A DNA stretch of 64,000 nt from Streptomyces rhizosphaerihabitans (GCF_025399795.1 NZ_JAODTZ010000010.1:124001-188000); one strand, 5' to 3'. Positions 31,504-40,865 are shown, counted from the first letter of the stretch. Program-made: numbers and translations. Notes: generated by a model not told the origin, from the letters alone.

Positions 31504-32220
31504 TCAGGCCGTGTGTGCCGCGGCGAAGACCCCGGCGTTCCAGCGTCCGCCCAGCCGGTGGTCCAGCCAACTCGGCGCCCCCGCACGGAAGTCGGCGGGC
31601 GAGTGCGACCCCGCGCCCGCCGGTACCGCGCCCAGCAGGGGCGCACCGGACACCGCCGGAAGATCCGCGAGATTGCACCGCATCGCCAGATCGGGGGAGT
31701 CGGGCCAGCTGCCGATCACCACGCCCGCGAAGTCCAGCTCCCGGCGCCGTAGTTCACGAGCCGTCAGCTCCGTCGTGTTGAGCGTGCCCAGTCCCGCCGA
31801 AGCGACGACCAGCACGGGCGCGTCGAGCAGCCGGGCCGTGTCCGCCAGCGTCCCGTCCTCGTCGTCGAACCGGACGAGCAGGCCGCCCGCGCCCTCGACC
31901 AGCACCAGATCGTGCTCGGTGGCCAGCTTGGCCGCCGCCTCGGCCGCCGACTGCGGAGACACGGCCGCAAGGCCGGCCCGCCGGGCAGCCGTCGCAGGCG
32001 CCAACGGCTCCGGGTAACGGCCCAGTTCGAGCGTCGTGACGGCACCCGCGAGCCGGGCCACCTCGTCGGCGTCGCCGCGCTCGTGCGGACGTACACCCGT
32101 CTGCGCGGGTTTCAGGACGGCCACGGACCGCCCGGCCGCGAGAGCCGTGGCGGCGACAGCGGCCGTGACGACCGTCTTGCCGACCTCCGTGCCCGTCCCC
32201 GTGATCACCAGTACCGCCAT
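31504..32220 (-). CDS. bioD: Dethiobiotin synthetase
   Basis: 238 aa. ATP-dependent carboxylase closing the ureido ring of 7,8-diaminopelargonic acid to dethiobiotin. P-loop VLVITGTGTEVGKTVVTAA at the N-terminus, KPAQTGV, and VEGAGGLLVRFDDE with the family's active-site residues. The ATG lies 1 bp after the bioA stop, forming a tight bioB-bioA-bioD operon. The C-terminal stretch of about 30 residues after GAVPAGAG is Pro/Gly-poor and not part of the core. Confidence 0.95.
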   Translation of the reverse strand: MAVLVITGTGTEVGKTVVTAAVAATALAAGRSVAVLKPAQTGVRPHERGDADEVARLAGAVTTLELGRYPEPLAPATAARRAGLAAVSPQSAAEAAAKLATEHDLVLVEGAGGLLVRFDDEDGTLADTARLLDAPVLVVASAGLGTLNTTELTARELRRRELDFAGVVIGSWPDSPDLAMRCNLADLPAVSGAPLLGAVPAGAGSHSPADFRAGAPSWLDHRLGGRWNAGVFAAAHTA

Positions 32221-32221
32221 C

Positions 32222-33502
32222 TCAGCCCTCCCGCGCCGCCGCGCAGACCGCTCGCGCGATCCGTGCCAGATCCGTGTCGCCCGTGACGTACGGCGGCATC
32301 GTGTAGACGAGGTCGCGGAACGGCCGCAGCCACACGCCCTCGCGCACCGCGGCCGCCGTCGCCGCCTTCATGTCCACCTCGTGGTCGAGCTGGACGACCC
32401 CGATCGCGCCGAGCACGCGTACCTCCCGGACACCCGGAAGGGCGGCGGCCTCCGCGAGACCGTCCCGCAGACCCGTCTCGATCCGCTTCACCTCGGTCCG
32501 CCAGTCCTGGCCCAGCAACAGGTCGATCGAGGCGCACGCCACCGCGGCGGCGAGCGGGTTGCCCATGAAGGTCGGGCCGTGCGCGAGCACCGGGACCTCG
32601 CCGCGCGAGATGCCATCGGCCACCCGCGAGGTGCACAGCGTCGCCGCCATCGTCAGATAGCCGCCGGTCAGCGCCTTGCCGACACACATCACGTCCGGGG
32701 TGACACCCGCGTGGTCCGCCGCGAACAGTTCACCCGTACGGCCGAAGCCTGTCGCGATCTCGTCGAAGACCAGCAGCACGTCGTGCGCGTCGCAGGCCTC
32801 GCGCAGCACCCGCAGATACGCGGGGGAGTGGAAACGCATCCCGCCCGCGCCCTGGACCACCGGCTCCACGATGACGGCGGCGAGCTCGTCCGCGTGGAGC
32901 CCGATCAGCTCACGCAGATGGTCGGCGTACGACTCCTCGTACCCGGCCGGCGGCGCGTCGGCGAACACCTGGCGTTGGAGCACGCCCTGCCACAGCTCGT
33001 GCATCCCGCCCTCGGGGTCGCACACCGACATGGGCTGCCAGGTGTCCCCGTGATAGCCGCCCCGCCAGGTCAGCAGCCGCTGCTTGCCCGGACGGCCGAG
33101 CGAGCGCCAGTGCTGGAGGCACATCTTGACGGCGACCTCGACCGAGACCGAGCCGGAGTCGGCGAGGAAGACGTGCTCCAGACCCTCCGGCGAGATGTCC
33201 ACGAGCCGCTTCGCCAGCTGGACGGCGGGCTCGTGGGTGAGCCCGCCGAACATCACGTGGCTCATGCGGTCGAGCTGGCCGCGTGCCGCGTCGTTCAGGA
33301 CCGGGTGGTTGTAGCCGTGGATCGCCGACCACCAGGACGACATCCCGTCGACCAGTTCGCCCGTGCCGTCGGCCAGCCGCAGCCGGACCCCGCTCGCCGA
33401 CTCCACGACCAGCGGATCCTGGCGGCCGGGCATCGGCCCGTACGGATGCCAGACATGCCGCCGGTCGAGGTCGAGCAGTTCCCGCACGGACAGGTCAGGC
33501 AT
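32222..33502 (-). CDS. bioA: Adenosylmethionine-8-amino-7-oxononanoate aminotransferase
   Basis: 426 aa PLP enzyme converting KAPA to DAPA with SAM as amino donor. It begins [18 protein letters not shown] and continues with [14 protein letters not shown] and [54 protein letters not shown] holds the PLP lysine (GKALTGG), and [17 protein letters not shown] follows. The start ATG 33502 overlaps the bioB stop by 8 bp (ATGCCTGA), so translation is coupled. A longer upstream frame is antisense-like read-in. Confidence 0.95.
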   Translation of the reverse strand: MPDLSVRELLDLDRRHVWHPYGPMPGRQDPLVVESASGVRLRLADGTGELVDGMSSWWSAIHGYNHPVLNDAARGQLDRMSHVMFGGLTHEPAVQLAKRLVDISPEGLEHVFLADSGSVSVEVAVKMCLQHWRSLGRPGKQRLLTWRGGYHGDTWQPMSVCDPEGGMHELWQGVLQRQVFADAPPAGYEESYADHLRELIGLHADELAAVIVEPVVQGAGGMRFHSPAYLRVLREACDAHDVLLVFDEIATGFGRTGELFAADHAGVTPDVMCVGKALTGGYLTMAATLCTSRVADGISRGEVPVLAHGPTFMGNPLAAAVACASIDLLLGQDWRTEVKRIETGLRDGLAEAAALPGVREVRVLGAIGVVQLDHEVDMKAATAAAVREGVWLRPFRDLVYTMPPYVTGDTDLARIARAVCAAAREG

Positions 33503-34742
33503 TGGGCGCGAGATCCGTTCCGGCGCCGCGACGACGCACGGAGACGAGGTCCGTACGGGCGTCGGCGGGCGCCTCGGACACAGCCGCGGGCACCTCGGCC
33601 GGAGCCGTGGAGGCCGAGCCGCACACCCCGCCGCCCTCCTGGGACCCGCAGCCGGCCTCGGCGTGCGATCCGCACCCGCCGCCGCCGTGCGAGCCGCACC
33701 CGGCCTCGGCATGCGATCCGCAGCCGCCGCCCGACGGCGCGCGGTGCTCCGGCAGCGTCACTTCGCCCGCGTTCTCCACCTCGAAGCCGGCGTCCGCGAT
33801 CATCTCCAGGTCGGCCTTGCCCGCCTGGCCCTCACTGGTGAGGTAGTCACCGAGGAAGATCGAGTTGGCGAGGTGCAGGGCGAGCGGCTGGAGGGTGCGC
33901 AGATGCACCTCGCGGCCACCGGCGATCCGGACCTCGACGTCCGGGCAGACGAACCGGACCATGGCGAGAATGCGCAGACAGCGCTGCGGGGTGAGGTTCC
34001 ACTCCTTGGCGAGCGGGGTGCCCTCGAACGGGATCAGGAAGTTCACCGGAACGGAGTCGGGGTCGAGCTCGCGCAGCGCGTACACGACGTCGACGAGGTC
34101 CTCGTCCGACTCGCCCATGCCCGCGATCAGACCCGAGCAGGCGGACAGCCCCGCCGCGTGCGCCTTCTGGACGGTGTCCACCCGGTCGGCGTACGTGTGG
34201 GTGGTCGTGATCTCCCCGTACGTCCCCTCGGACGTGTTCAGGTTGTGGTTGTAGGCGTCCGCGCCCGCCTCGCGCAGCCGCTCGGCCTGGCCGTCGGAGA
34301 GCAGGCCGAGGCAGGCGCACACCTCGACGTTCTCGTTCTGGTCCTTGATCGCCTTGATGGTGTCGGAGACCCGGTCCACGTCACGGTCCGTCGGGCCGCG
34401 CCCGCTGGCCACCAGGCAGACCCGCTTGGCGCCCCCGGCCAGTCCGGCCGCCGCGGCCCGGGAGGCCTCGTCGGGCTTGAGCCAGCTGTACTTGAGAATC
34501 CCGGCCGTGGAGCCGAGGCGCTGCGAGCAGTACGAGCAGTCCTCCGGGCACAGGCCCGACTTCAGGTTGACGAGATAGTTCAGTTTCACCCGGCGGCCGA
34601 ACCAGTGGCGGCGTACCTTTCCGGCCGCGGCCACCACGTCGAGCACGTCGTCGTCGGAGGTGGCCAGGACGGCCAGCGCCTCGCCGCGGGTCGGCAACTC
34701 GCGCCGAAGCCCCTTGTCCACCAGTGTGTTCAGCAGGTCCAT
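33495..34742 (-). CDS. bioB: Biotin synthase with cysteine-repeat C-terminal tail
   Basis: 415 aa radical SAM enzyme inserting sulfur into dethiobiotin. The radical-SAM motif CPEDCSYC is at residues 65-72. Further Cys residues of the [2Fe-2S] site lie in [18 protein letters not shown] and [10 protein letters not shown], and the arginine is in [10 protein letters not shown]. The core ends near residue 335. Residues 338-376 form a tail of Gly-Cys-Gly-Ser-His units with cysteines at 341, 349, 357, 365 and 374, then an Ala/Glu-rich end. I take ATG 34742 as the start. It is first in the bioB-bioA-bioD operon and divergent from bioF. Confidence 0.95.
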   Translation of the reverse strand: MDLLNTLVDKGLRRELPTRGEALAVLATSDDDVLDVVAAAGKVRRHWFGRRVKLNYLVNLKSGLCPEDCSYCSQRLGSTAGILKYSWLKPDEASRAAAAGLAGGAKRVCLVASGRGPTDRDVDRVSDTIKAIKDQNENVEVCACLGLLSDGQAERLREAGADAYNHNLNTSEGTYGEITTTHTYADRVDTVQKAHAAGLSACSGLIAGMGESDEDLVDVVYALRELDPDSVPVNFLIPFEGTPLAKEWNLTPQRCLRILAMVRFVCPDVEVRIAGGREVHLRTLQPLALHLANSIFLGDYLTSEGQAGKADLEMIADAGFEVENAGEVTLPEHRAPSGGGCGSHAEAGCGSHGGGGCGSHAEAGCGSQEGGGVCGSASTAPAEVPAAVSEAPADARTDLVSVRRRGAGTDLAPNA

Positions 34743-34912
34743 GAGGTCCGATCCTGACCTATGCGACCGCTCTCGGCCAAGGAGAGTTTGCACAACAGAG
34801 ATGGTTCGACGTGTGGGTATTGCCACATCTCGGGCCGCCGGAGCGACCGCTAGGGTCTGTTCACTGCCTACAAAACACCGCCACCGCACGTGCGGCGAGC
34901 CCCGGAGGACAC

Positions 34913-36037
34913 ATGGCGTTCGGCTGGATCGACGAGCAGGCCGAGGCGCGCCGCAGGGCCGGACTCGTACGTACGCTGCGCCCGCGCCCTGCCGACTCGC
35001 CGCTCCTCGATCTCGCGAGCAACGACTACCTAGGGCTCGCCCGCCATCCGGAGGTCACCGAGGGCGCGGCCTGTGCCGCGCGCACGTGGGGCGGCGGCGC
35101 GACCGGCTCCCGGCTCGTCACCGGCACCACCGAACTGCACACGGAACTGGAACGCGAGCTGGCCGAATTCTGTGGCTTCGAATCCGCGCTCGTCCTGTCC
35201 TCGGGCTACGCGGCCAACCTCGCCGCCGTCACCGCGCTCGCACCGCACGGCTCGCTGGTCGTCTCGGACGCGGGCAACCACGCCTCGCTGATCGACGGCT
35301 GCCGGCTGGCCCGCGGCACCACACAGGTGGTCGGTCACGCGGACCCCGACGGGGTGCGCAAGGCGCTCGGCACCCACGACGGACCCGCCGTCACCGTCTC
35401 CGACACGGTCTTCTCGGTGGACGGCGACGCTGCGCCGCTCGCCGAACTCGCCCTCGCCTGCCGGGAGTACGGCGCCGGGCTGATCGTCGACGACGCGCAC
35501 GGACTCGGTGTGCTGGGCGACGGTGGCAGGGGAGCTCCGCACGCGGCGGGGCTCGCGGGGGACCCGGACGTCGTCGTGACCGTCACGCTCTCCAAGTCGC
35601 TCGGCAGCCAGGGCGGCGCCGTCCTCGGCCCGGCGGCGGTCATCGACCATCTGATCAACGCGGCGCGCACCTTCATCTTCGACACCGGTCTGGCGCCGGC
35701 GGCGGCGGGCGCGGCGCTTGCGGCGCTGCGGCTGCTGCGCCGCGAACCGGAGCGGGCGGCGCGGGCACGTGAGGTGGCCACGGCGCTGCACACCCGGCTC
35801 ACGGCGGTGGGCCTTTCCGCGGTACGGCCTGACGCGGCCGTGGTCTCCGTGCGGGCACCGTCCCCCGAACGGGCGGTGCGATGGGCGGCCGACTGCCGCG
35901 AGGCGGGCCTCGCTGTCGGCTGTTTCCGTCCCCCGTCGGTGCCCGACGGTGTTTCGCGACTGCGGCTGACGGCCCGCGCGGACCTCACCGAGGAGCAGAT
36001 CGAGTACGCGGTGGACGTGATCAGCCGGAACCGGTGA
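34913..36037 (+). CDS. bioF: 8-amino-7-oxononanoate synthase
   Basis: 374 aa PLP enzyme condensing pimeloyl thioester with alanine to KAPA, the step before BioA. Alpha-oxoamine synthase landmarks are [72 protein letters not shown], and the PLP lysine in [19 protein letters not shown] 34913 has GGAGG 6 bp upstream. It is divergent from bioB over a 170-bp shared regulatory region in which I could not identify a clear BioQ-type palindrome. No bioC, bioH or bioI homologue is present nearby, so pimeloyl supply is elsewhere. Confidence 0.93.
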   Translation: MAFGWIDEQAEARRRAGLVRTLRPRPADSPLLDLASNDYLGLARHPEVTEGAACAARTWGGGATGSRLVTGTTELHTELERELAEFCGFESALVLSSGYAANLAAVTALAPHGSLVVSDAGNHASLIDGCRLARGTTQVVGHADPDGVRKALGTHDGPAVTVSDTVFSVDGDAAPLAELALACREYGAGLIVDDAHGLGVLGDGGRGAPHAAGLAGDPDVVVTVTLSKSLGSQGGAVLGPAAVIDHLINAARTFIFDTGLAPAAAGAALAALRLLRREPERAARAREVATALHTRLTAVGLSAVRPDAAVVSVRAPSPERAVRWAADCREAGLAVGCFRPPSVPDGVSRLRLTARADLTEEQIEYAVDVISRNR

Positions 36038-36122
36038 ACCGGTGATGTGATCGACCGGTGGACCGGTGAACCCATGGAGCGATGGTGCGTTCGAGTGGTG
36101 AACCGGTGGAGCGGTGAGCCGT
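36026..36122. repeat. Degenerate ACCGGTGAA/GGA satellite after bioF
   Basis: Irregular tandem words ACCGGTGA, ACCGGTGGA and AGCGGTGAG start in the last codons of bioF and continue to about 36122, just before the convergent DUF397 gene. The period is about 9 bp, with spacer variation. Confidence 0.8.
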
Positions 36123-36128
36123 GCGAGG

Positions 36129-36353
36129 TCAGTTCAGTCCGGTGATGAACCCCTCCCAGACGTCGGGAGTGAACATCAGGGCGGGGCCCGCCGTGTTCTT
36201 GGAATCGCGCACGGCGACCAATCCGGACCAGGGTCCGGAGCTCGGCCGTGCCGTCTCGACGCAGTTGTTCATTCCGGTACTGCGGCTGCTGCGCAGCCAT
36301 CGCACATGGTGCAGTGAAGTGCTGGATGGTACGTACCGAGGCATTGCAGACAT
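36129..36353 (-). CDS. DUF397 domain protein
   Basis: 74 aa. It carries the DUF397 pattern VRWLRSSRSTGMNNCVETA...GLVAVRDSKNTAGPALMFTPDVWEGFITGL. Such proteins are encoded beside XRE/DUF5753 regulators across Streptomyces; the pair has been described as an Scr1/Scr2-type toxin-antitoxin-like module and is part of the abaA/whiJ family of loci. ATG 36353 has AAGGAGG upstream. It starts 13 bp after the XRE stop and is probably cotranscribed. Confidence 0.9.
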   Translation of the reverse strand: MSAMPRYVPSSTSLHHVRWLRSSRSTGMNNCVETARPSSGPWSGLVAVRDSKNTAGPALMFTPDVWEGFITGLN

Positions 36354-36366
36354 GAAGGTTGCCTCC

Positions 36367-37224
36367 TTACGCGCCGTCACCTATCCCGGCGATGTAGTCC
36401 AACGAGTCCTCGGGCGAAAGGGCGTGGAACTGAAGGGCGTTGAAGGCCTCGGTGTAGGCCTGGAGGTCTTCTTTCCGCTCGAGATAGAGGCTACTCGTCA
36501 AGTGGTCGAGAACAACCACATCTAGATCGGTTGTGTTCGGAAATGAGAAAATAACGAAAGGACCGGTGACTCCGATGTGTGCCCCGGCGGCGAACGGCAG
36601 TACCTGGAGCCGCACTTGAGGCAGGGCGGCGGCCTCGCTCAGCCGGCGCAACTGGCGTGCCATGACATCGGGGCCGCCGACCTCCCGCCGCAACACCGCT
36701 TCGTCGAGGACGGCGGACAGTTCCAGCGGCGGGTCCGAACGCAGCACGTCCTGCCGGGCCAGGCGCACCTCGACCAAGGCGTCGAGCTTGCTCTCCTCCA
36801 GCCCGTCCACGGCGGCCCGCGTCACCGCGCGGGCGTACTCCGGCGTCTGCAGCAGCCCGGGTACGACAGAGGTCTCCAAGGTGCGCATACGACTGGCTCC
36901 CGACTCCAGACTGATGAAGTCGCGGTACGCCGGAGGGAGAACCCCGCGGTACGCGTGCCACCAGTGGTGGCGGCCGTTGCCCTCGGACCCCGCCAACACC
37001 ACCAGGAGCTCGCGCAGTTCCGGATCCTCGACGCCGTACGCGTTCAACAGGCGTTCCACGTCGACCGGTTTCACGCCGCTGGTGCCGGTTTCGATGCGGC
37101 TCACCTTCGACTGGTGCCAGCCGAGCAGGTGGGCCGCCTCACCGCTCGTGAGACCCGAGCCCGCGCGCAGCGCGCGCAGTTCGGCACCGAGTTTGCGGCG
37201 GCGCACCGCGGGACCGTGCTGCAT
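36367..37224 (-). CDS. XRE-family regulator with DUF5753 (WhiJ/Scr1-type)
   Basis: 285 aa. The N-terminal HTH (about 8-65: LRALRAGSGLTSGEAAHLLGWHQSKVSRIETGTSG) is followed by a DUF5753 domain, with ESGASRMRTLETSVVPGLLQTPEYARAV, RLARQDVLRSDPPLELSAVLDEAVLRREVGG and QVLPFAAGAHIGVTGPFVIFSF. ATG 37224 has AAGGAG upstream; the frame stays open for 71 codons before it without signals. The DUF397 gene follows and an HATPase gene diverges. This conserved triplet typifies developmental or antibiotic-regulating paralogues in Streptomyces. Confidence 0.93.
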   Translation of the reverse strand: MQHGPAVRRRKLGAELRALRAGSGLTSGEAAHLLGWHQSKVSRIETGTSGVKPVDVERLLNAYGVEDPELRELLVVLAGSEGNGRHHWWHAYRGVLPPAYRDFISLESGASRMRTLETSVVPGLLQTPEYARAVTRAAVDGLEESKLDALVEVRLARQDVLRSDPPLELSAVLDEAVLRREVGGPDVMARQLRRLSEAAALPQVRLQVLPFAAGAHIGVTGPFVIFSFPNTTDLDVVVLDHLTSSLYLERKEDLQAYTEAFNALQFHALSPEDSLDYIAGIGDGA

Positions 37225-37435
37225 GGCCGTTCTCCTTACTCCTTCCAAGCCACCCGAATACGCTCTGCCGACGCAGAGTTCACCGCATCGAGCGACAGAT
37301 ATATGCATTACTCGGTGGATCGCACCCGCGACCGGCCCGGTAATGGCAGTCTGGCGCAAGCACCAGTCCGGGACCGTACTCGAACCAACCGCTCGGTGTC
37401 GGGCTCCGGTCCCGTGGGAAAGGGACGACGTCGCC

Positions 37436-37894
37436 ATGGCAGATCACCAGGAAGCATCCGTCACGCTGCCGAGCGAGCCGGTCTCGGTTTCCGTGGCCCG
37501 TAAATTCGTCGCCGAAGTGCTGGCCGAATGGGGCCTGCCGCGCGACTGCGAAGTCGCCGAGACCGTCCGTCTGATCGTGTCCGAACTGGCCACCAACGCC
37601 GTCCAGCACACGCTCGGGCAGTCGCCCACCTTCACGGTGGGCGTGCGTCTCGACCGCGAGGAGCACCTACGCATCGGTGTCACGGACAGCCATCCGCGAT
37701 TTCCGAAGCGGCTGCCCGCGGCTGTCCAGCAGGACAACGGCCGCGGCATGGTGATCATCCGCTGGCTGACCGCCGAATGCGGCGGCAGACTCATCGTCCG
37801 GCCGACCCGGGAGGGCGGCAAGACGGTCTCCATCGAACTCCCGTGGACGGTACCGGTCCAGCCGGTGCCGGCCGGGGGGCCTCAGGAGCCCTGA
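37436..37894 (+). CDS. ATP-binding protein (HATPase, anti-sigma/SpoIIAB-like)
   Basis: 152 aa. Single GHKL ATPase domain: N box VRLIVSELATNAVQHTLG, G1 box VTDSHPRFPKR and G2 box DNGRGMVIIRWLTAECGG. It belongs to the large Streptomyces family of small HATPase proteins related to anti-sigma kinases. It is divergent from the XRE gene (211 bp apart). AAAGGGA lies about 9 bp before the ATG. The partner sigma or anti-anti-sigma factor is not apparent locally. Confidence 0.9.
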   Translation: MADHQEASVTLPSEPVSVSVARKFVAEVLAEWGLPRDCEVAETVRLIVSELATNAVQHTLGQSPTFTVGVRLDREEHLRIGVTDSHPRFPKRLPAAVQQDNGRGMVIIRWLTAECGGRLIVRPTREGGKTVSIELPWTVPVQPVPAGGPQEP

Positions 37895-38019
37895 GCGCTG
37901 TCGTCCGGGCAGCCGGTCCGGGCTGACCGTGCGGACAGGCCGTTCGTGCAGACCGTGCGGACGAGCCGTTCGGGCAGCCCGTTCGTGCACGGCGCTCGAA
38001 CGGGTCGATCGGACAGGTC

Positions 38020-38958
38020 CTAGACCTCCGGACGGTTGCCGGGCCGGTGCTGTCCGGCCCGCCCGAAGGCGCCGCGCAGCAGGGCACGGAACGCGTCGGC
38101 CGCGGGCGCCGTCACATCCGTCCGGTGGACGACCGAGATCGTACGGCGCAGATCGCCCGGCTCCAGCAGTCGTGTCCCCACCGGCGTCGCCGCGGTCGCC
38201 GCCACCATCTCCGGCACGACCGCGACCCCGAGCCCGGCGCTGACCAGCGCGCACACCAGGCCGTACCCGGGGGTCTCGACGAGCACCGCCGGTGTTGCCC
38301 CCGCCCGGGCGAGCGCGGCCTCCACGCCCTGCCGGGGAGGGTGGTCCGGGGCCATGCTGATCAGCGGCTGCCCGGCCAGCTCGGCGAGCGGCAGCCGCGC
38401 CGAACCGCCCGCGAGCAGGTGGCCGGGAGCGGTCACCAGCACCAGTTCCTCGACCAGGACCGGCTCGACGCCCACGGACGACGGCAGCGTGACCGGCGGG
38501 GCGGGCTGGTAGGTGTGCGTGAGCGCGAGGTCGACCTCGCCCGCCGCGACCGCCTCGATCCCGTGCGGAGGCTCGTAGTCGGCGACCGCGAGGGCCACGT
38601 CCGGGTGGGCCCGACGGAAGGCGCTGAGGACGGGCGGCAGCAGATGGATGCCCGCCGTCTGGAAGGTGCCGAGCCGCAGCGTGCCGCCCGACAGTCCCGT
38701 CAGACGGGCCAGTTCGTGCCGGGCCAGCTCCATCTCGTCGAGGACCCGGCGGGCCCGCACGACCAGCAGTTCACCCGCACCGGTGAGCCGGGTCCCGCGA
38801 TGGGAGCGCACCAGCAATGTCGCCCCCGCCTCCCGCTCCAGCTTCGCCACCTGCTGGGACAGTGCCGGCGGGGTGTAGCCGAGGCGTTCGGCGGCCCGGG
38901 TGATCGACCCCGCCTCGGCGACCGCCACCAGCGCCGCGAGCCGCGTCGGGTCGTACAT
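38020..38958 (-). CDS. LysR-family transcriptional regulator
   Basis: 312 aa. The N-terminal winged helix (LAALVAVAEAGSITRAAERLGYTPPALSQQVAKLEREAGATLLVRSHRGTRLTGAG) is followed by a periplasmic-binding-like effector domain (GTLRLGTFQTAGIHLLPPVLSAFRRAHPDVALAVADYEP; AGLGVAVVPEMV). ATG 38958 places the HTH at the normal position. It is divergent from the LysE-type exporter gene 109 bp away. LysR/LysE divergence usually means the regulator controls the exporter, in response to an amino acid or related effector. Confidence 0.93.
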   Translation of the reverse strand: MYDPTRLAALVAVAEAGSITRAAERLGYTPPALSQQVAKLEREAGATLLVRSHRGTRLTGAGELLVVRARRVLDEMELARHELARLTGLSGGTLRLGTFQTAGIHLLPPVLSAFRRAHPDVALAVADYEPPHGIEAVAAGEVDLALTHTYQPAPPVTLPSSVGVEPVLVEELVLVTAPGHLLAGGSARLPLAELAGQPLISMAPDHPPRQGVEAALARAGATPAVLVETPGYGLVCALVSAGLGVAVVPEMVAATAATPVGTRLLEPGDLRRTISVVHRTDVTAPAADAFRALLRGAFGRAGQHRPGNRPEV

Positions 38959-39067
38959 CGCGTCCTCCCGGGCCCGGCGGCACCCTGCCGGGTCTAAACG
39001 ATTGCTTAAGACTCGCCCAGGATATTCGACATACCTGCTGAAGGCCCGGGCCGGGCAGTCTGGGGGC

Positions 39068-39757
39068 ATGGACGCACAGCTCATCGCCTTCACAGGCGTC
39101 GCCGCGGGCATGGTCGCCATGCCGGGCGCGGACTTCACCGTCGTCGTACGCAACGCCCTCGTCTCACGCCGGGCCGGAGTCGCGTGCGCCCTCGGCATCG
39201 CGGGCGGGCTGCTGCTCCACACCGCGCTCGCCGTCGCCGGGGTCGCCGCGGTCCTCACCGCCGTCCCGGCGCTGTTCCGGACGCTCCAACTGCTCGGCGG
39301 TGCCTATGTGCTCTATCTGGGCCTGCGCACGCTGCGCTCACCGGGCCGTCAGCGAGGGGTGGTCACCGGTGGAGTCGGCCCGCTTCCTCGTGCGGTGGCG
39401 GCGGAGGGGCTGGGCACGCGTCCGGGCGAGGCGGTGGCCGGGGCGGCGGGTCCGGGGGCGCGTCCGTTGCGGCAGGGCTTCGTCACCAACGCGCTCAACC
39501 CGAAGGCGCCCATCACCTTCCTCAGCCTGCTGCCGCAGTTCGTGCCCGCGGGCAGCCCCGCGATGCCGCGGACGCTGCTGCTGGCACTGATCGTGGTCGT
39601 TCTCGCACTGGTGTGGTTCCCGGCGGTCGCGCTGCTGGTGGACCGGCTCGGACGGTGGCTGCGCGGGCCACGTGCCGCACGCACCGTGGAGGGGGTCACG
39701 GGCGCCGCCCTCACCGTTCTGGGGCTCGTCCTGGTGCTGGAGCCTCTGAGGAGCTGA
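39068..39757 (+). CDS. LysE-family amino-acid exporter
   Basis: 229 aa with about six membrane segments. It starts LIAFTGVAAGMVAMPGADFTVVVRNALVSRRAGVACALGIAGG (the LysE/RhtB entry motif), and FVTNALNPKAPITFLSLLPQFV is the second conserved block. A hydrophilic Gly/Ala/Pro-rich loop of about 45 residues between the third and fourth segments (after LRTLRSPGRQ) is longer than usual. The last 47 bp overlap the 3' end of the convergent DUF6328 gene. Probably controlled by the divergent LysR protein. Confidence 0.9.
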   Translation: MDAQLIAFTGVAAGMVAMPGADFTVVVRNALVSRRAGVACALGIAGGLLLHTALAVAGVAAVLTAVPALFRTLQLLGGAYVLYLGLRTLRSPGRQRGVVTGGVGPLPRAVAAEGLGTRPGEAVAGAAGPGARPLRQGFVTNALNPKAPITFLSLLPQFVPAGSPAMPRTLLLALIVVVLALVWFPAVALLVDRLGRWLRGPRAARTVEGVTGAALTVLGLVLVLEPLRS

Positions 39758-40283
39758 GACGGCGCTGCACCAGCCGGGGCAGCAGGCTCCACAGCGCCAG
39801 ACAGACGGCCAGGGTGCCGGCCCCTGCCGCGATGCCCGCGGCGCGCCCCAGCGTCACGTCCACGACGAGCAGCACCGAACCGGTGAACGCCGCCGCCAGG
39901 ACGTAGAGACCGATGGTGGCGAGGCGCGAGGAGACCTGCACGATGGCGGGTTTGGCGTTGTGCTGGAACAGCGACCGGTGCAGGGCCGCGGGGGCCGTGA
40001 AAAGGGCGGCGGCCAGCACTGCCAGCAGCAGCGTGACCACGTAGGTCGCCCTCTGCGCGGTGTCCAGGGAGGAGAAACGCTGGGTGAAGGCGAGCGTCAG
40101 CAGGAAGGCGAACAGGATCTGCACCCCGGTCTGGGTGACGCGCAGCTCCTGGAGCAACTCGGCGAAGTTGCGGTCCGCCCGTTCGAGGGGTGTCTCGTCG
40201 CGGCCGGACGTCCGCGTCCCAGGGGACGGGTCGCTCGGGGCGGACGTCTCGTTCCGGGACGTGTCGGCCGGGTCGGCGGTCAT
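39711..40283 (-). CDS. DUF6328 membrane protein
   Basis: 190 aa. An N-terminal disordered stretch (Pro/Ser/Thr/Asp-rich, about 35 residues) leads to ETPLERADRNFAELLQELRVTQTGVQILFAFLLTLAFTQRF. Three to four membrane segments follow (TYVVTLLLAVLAAALFTAPAAL, LATIGLYVLAAAFTGSVLLVV, IAAGAGTLAVCLALWSLLPRL). This is a common actinobacterial family of unknown function. I took ATG 40283 as the start. Its 3' end overlaps lysE antisense. Confidence 0.85.
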   Translation of the reverse strand: MTADPADTSRNETSAPSDPSPGTRTSGRDETPLERADRNFAELLQELRVTQTGVQILFAFLLTLAFTQRFSSLDTAQRATYVVTLLLAVLAAALFTAPAALHRSLFQHNAKPAIVQVSSRLATIGLYVLAAAFTGSVLLVVDVTLGRAAGIAAGAGTLAVCLALWSLLPRLVQRRLSSSEAPAPGRAPER

Positions 40284-40332
40284 GGGGAATGAGTAACCAC
40301 TCCGGCCCGTGTTGCACACCCTTCACATGCTG

Positions 40333-40380
40333 TGTGCCCCGGGGGCGTCGGCACACGTGTGCCGACGCCCCCGGGGCACA
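40333..40380 (-). terminator. Long perfect hairpin after the NlpC/P60 gene
   Basis: 24-bp arms starting TGTGCCCCGGGGGCG and meeting at CACAC|GTGTG, with no mismatch. It begins 3 bp after the NlpC/P60 stop and has no U-tract. It probably ends that transcript and insulates the DUF6328 gene. Confidence 0.88.
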
Positions 40381-40383
40381 GGG

Positions 40384-40857
40384 TCAGCCGACCCTGCCGT
40401 ACCAGACGCTTCTCGTCCAGATCTTCTGGAGCTTCACCACTTCCCCGGTCTTCGGGGAGTGCCAGATCTTTCCCTTCCCGGCGTAGATGCCGACGTGGTA
40501 CACGTTCCGGCCCGAGTGGAAGAACACGAGGTCACCGGCCTTGCGGTGCGAGGCCGAGACATGGTGCGTCTTGTTGTACTGTGCCGCGGCCGTACGAGGC
40601 AGCTTCTTGCCCGCCTTCTTGTACGAGTAGAGCGTGAGCCCGGAGCAGTCGAAGCGGTGCGGTCCCGCGGCGCCCCACTGGTACGGGGAGCCGTGCTTCG
40701 ACGCCGCGACCTGGAGTGCCCTCGTCGCGAGTGTGGCCGCCTCGGCGTCGGGTGCGACGCCGGGGACCACGAGGCTGCTGCCCACGGCGGCAAGAGTGAG
40801 CGCCGAGGCCGTACCGGCCCGGGTCCACAGCGACGGGACACGATTGAGCGCAGTCAT
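40384..40857 (-). CDS. Secreted NlpC/P60 cell-wall endopeptidase
   Basis: 157 aa. A signal peptide (about 1-42, hydrophobic ASALTLAAVGSSLVV, cleavage near PDAEAAT) precedes an NlpC/P60 domain filling the rest. The catalytic Cys is in PHRFDCSGLTLYSYKKAG. The His is in HVGIYAGKGKIWHSPKTGEVV, with the third polar residue nearby. Such enzymes cut peptidoglycan stem peptides. ATG 40857 was chosen; the longer frame runs through the riboswitch. Expression is presumably off at high c-di-AMP because of the leader riboswitch, as for other streptomycete cell-wall hydrolases. Confidence 0.93.
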   Translation of the reverse strand: MTALNRVPSLWTRAGTASALTLAAVGSSLVVPGVAPDAEAATLATRALQVAASKHGSPYQWGAAGPHRFDCSGLTLYSYKKAGKKLPRTAAAQYNKTHHVSASHRKAGDLVFFHSGRNVYHVGIYAGKGKIWHSPKTGEVVKLQKIWTRSVWYGRVG

Positions 40858-40865
40858 GCGCAACC

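Noticed and set aside
31504..36037. BioQ-type operator in the bioB-bioF divergent region
   Set aside because: Only a GTTCAC half site (34858-34863) was seen; no symmetric partner at a suitable distance.
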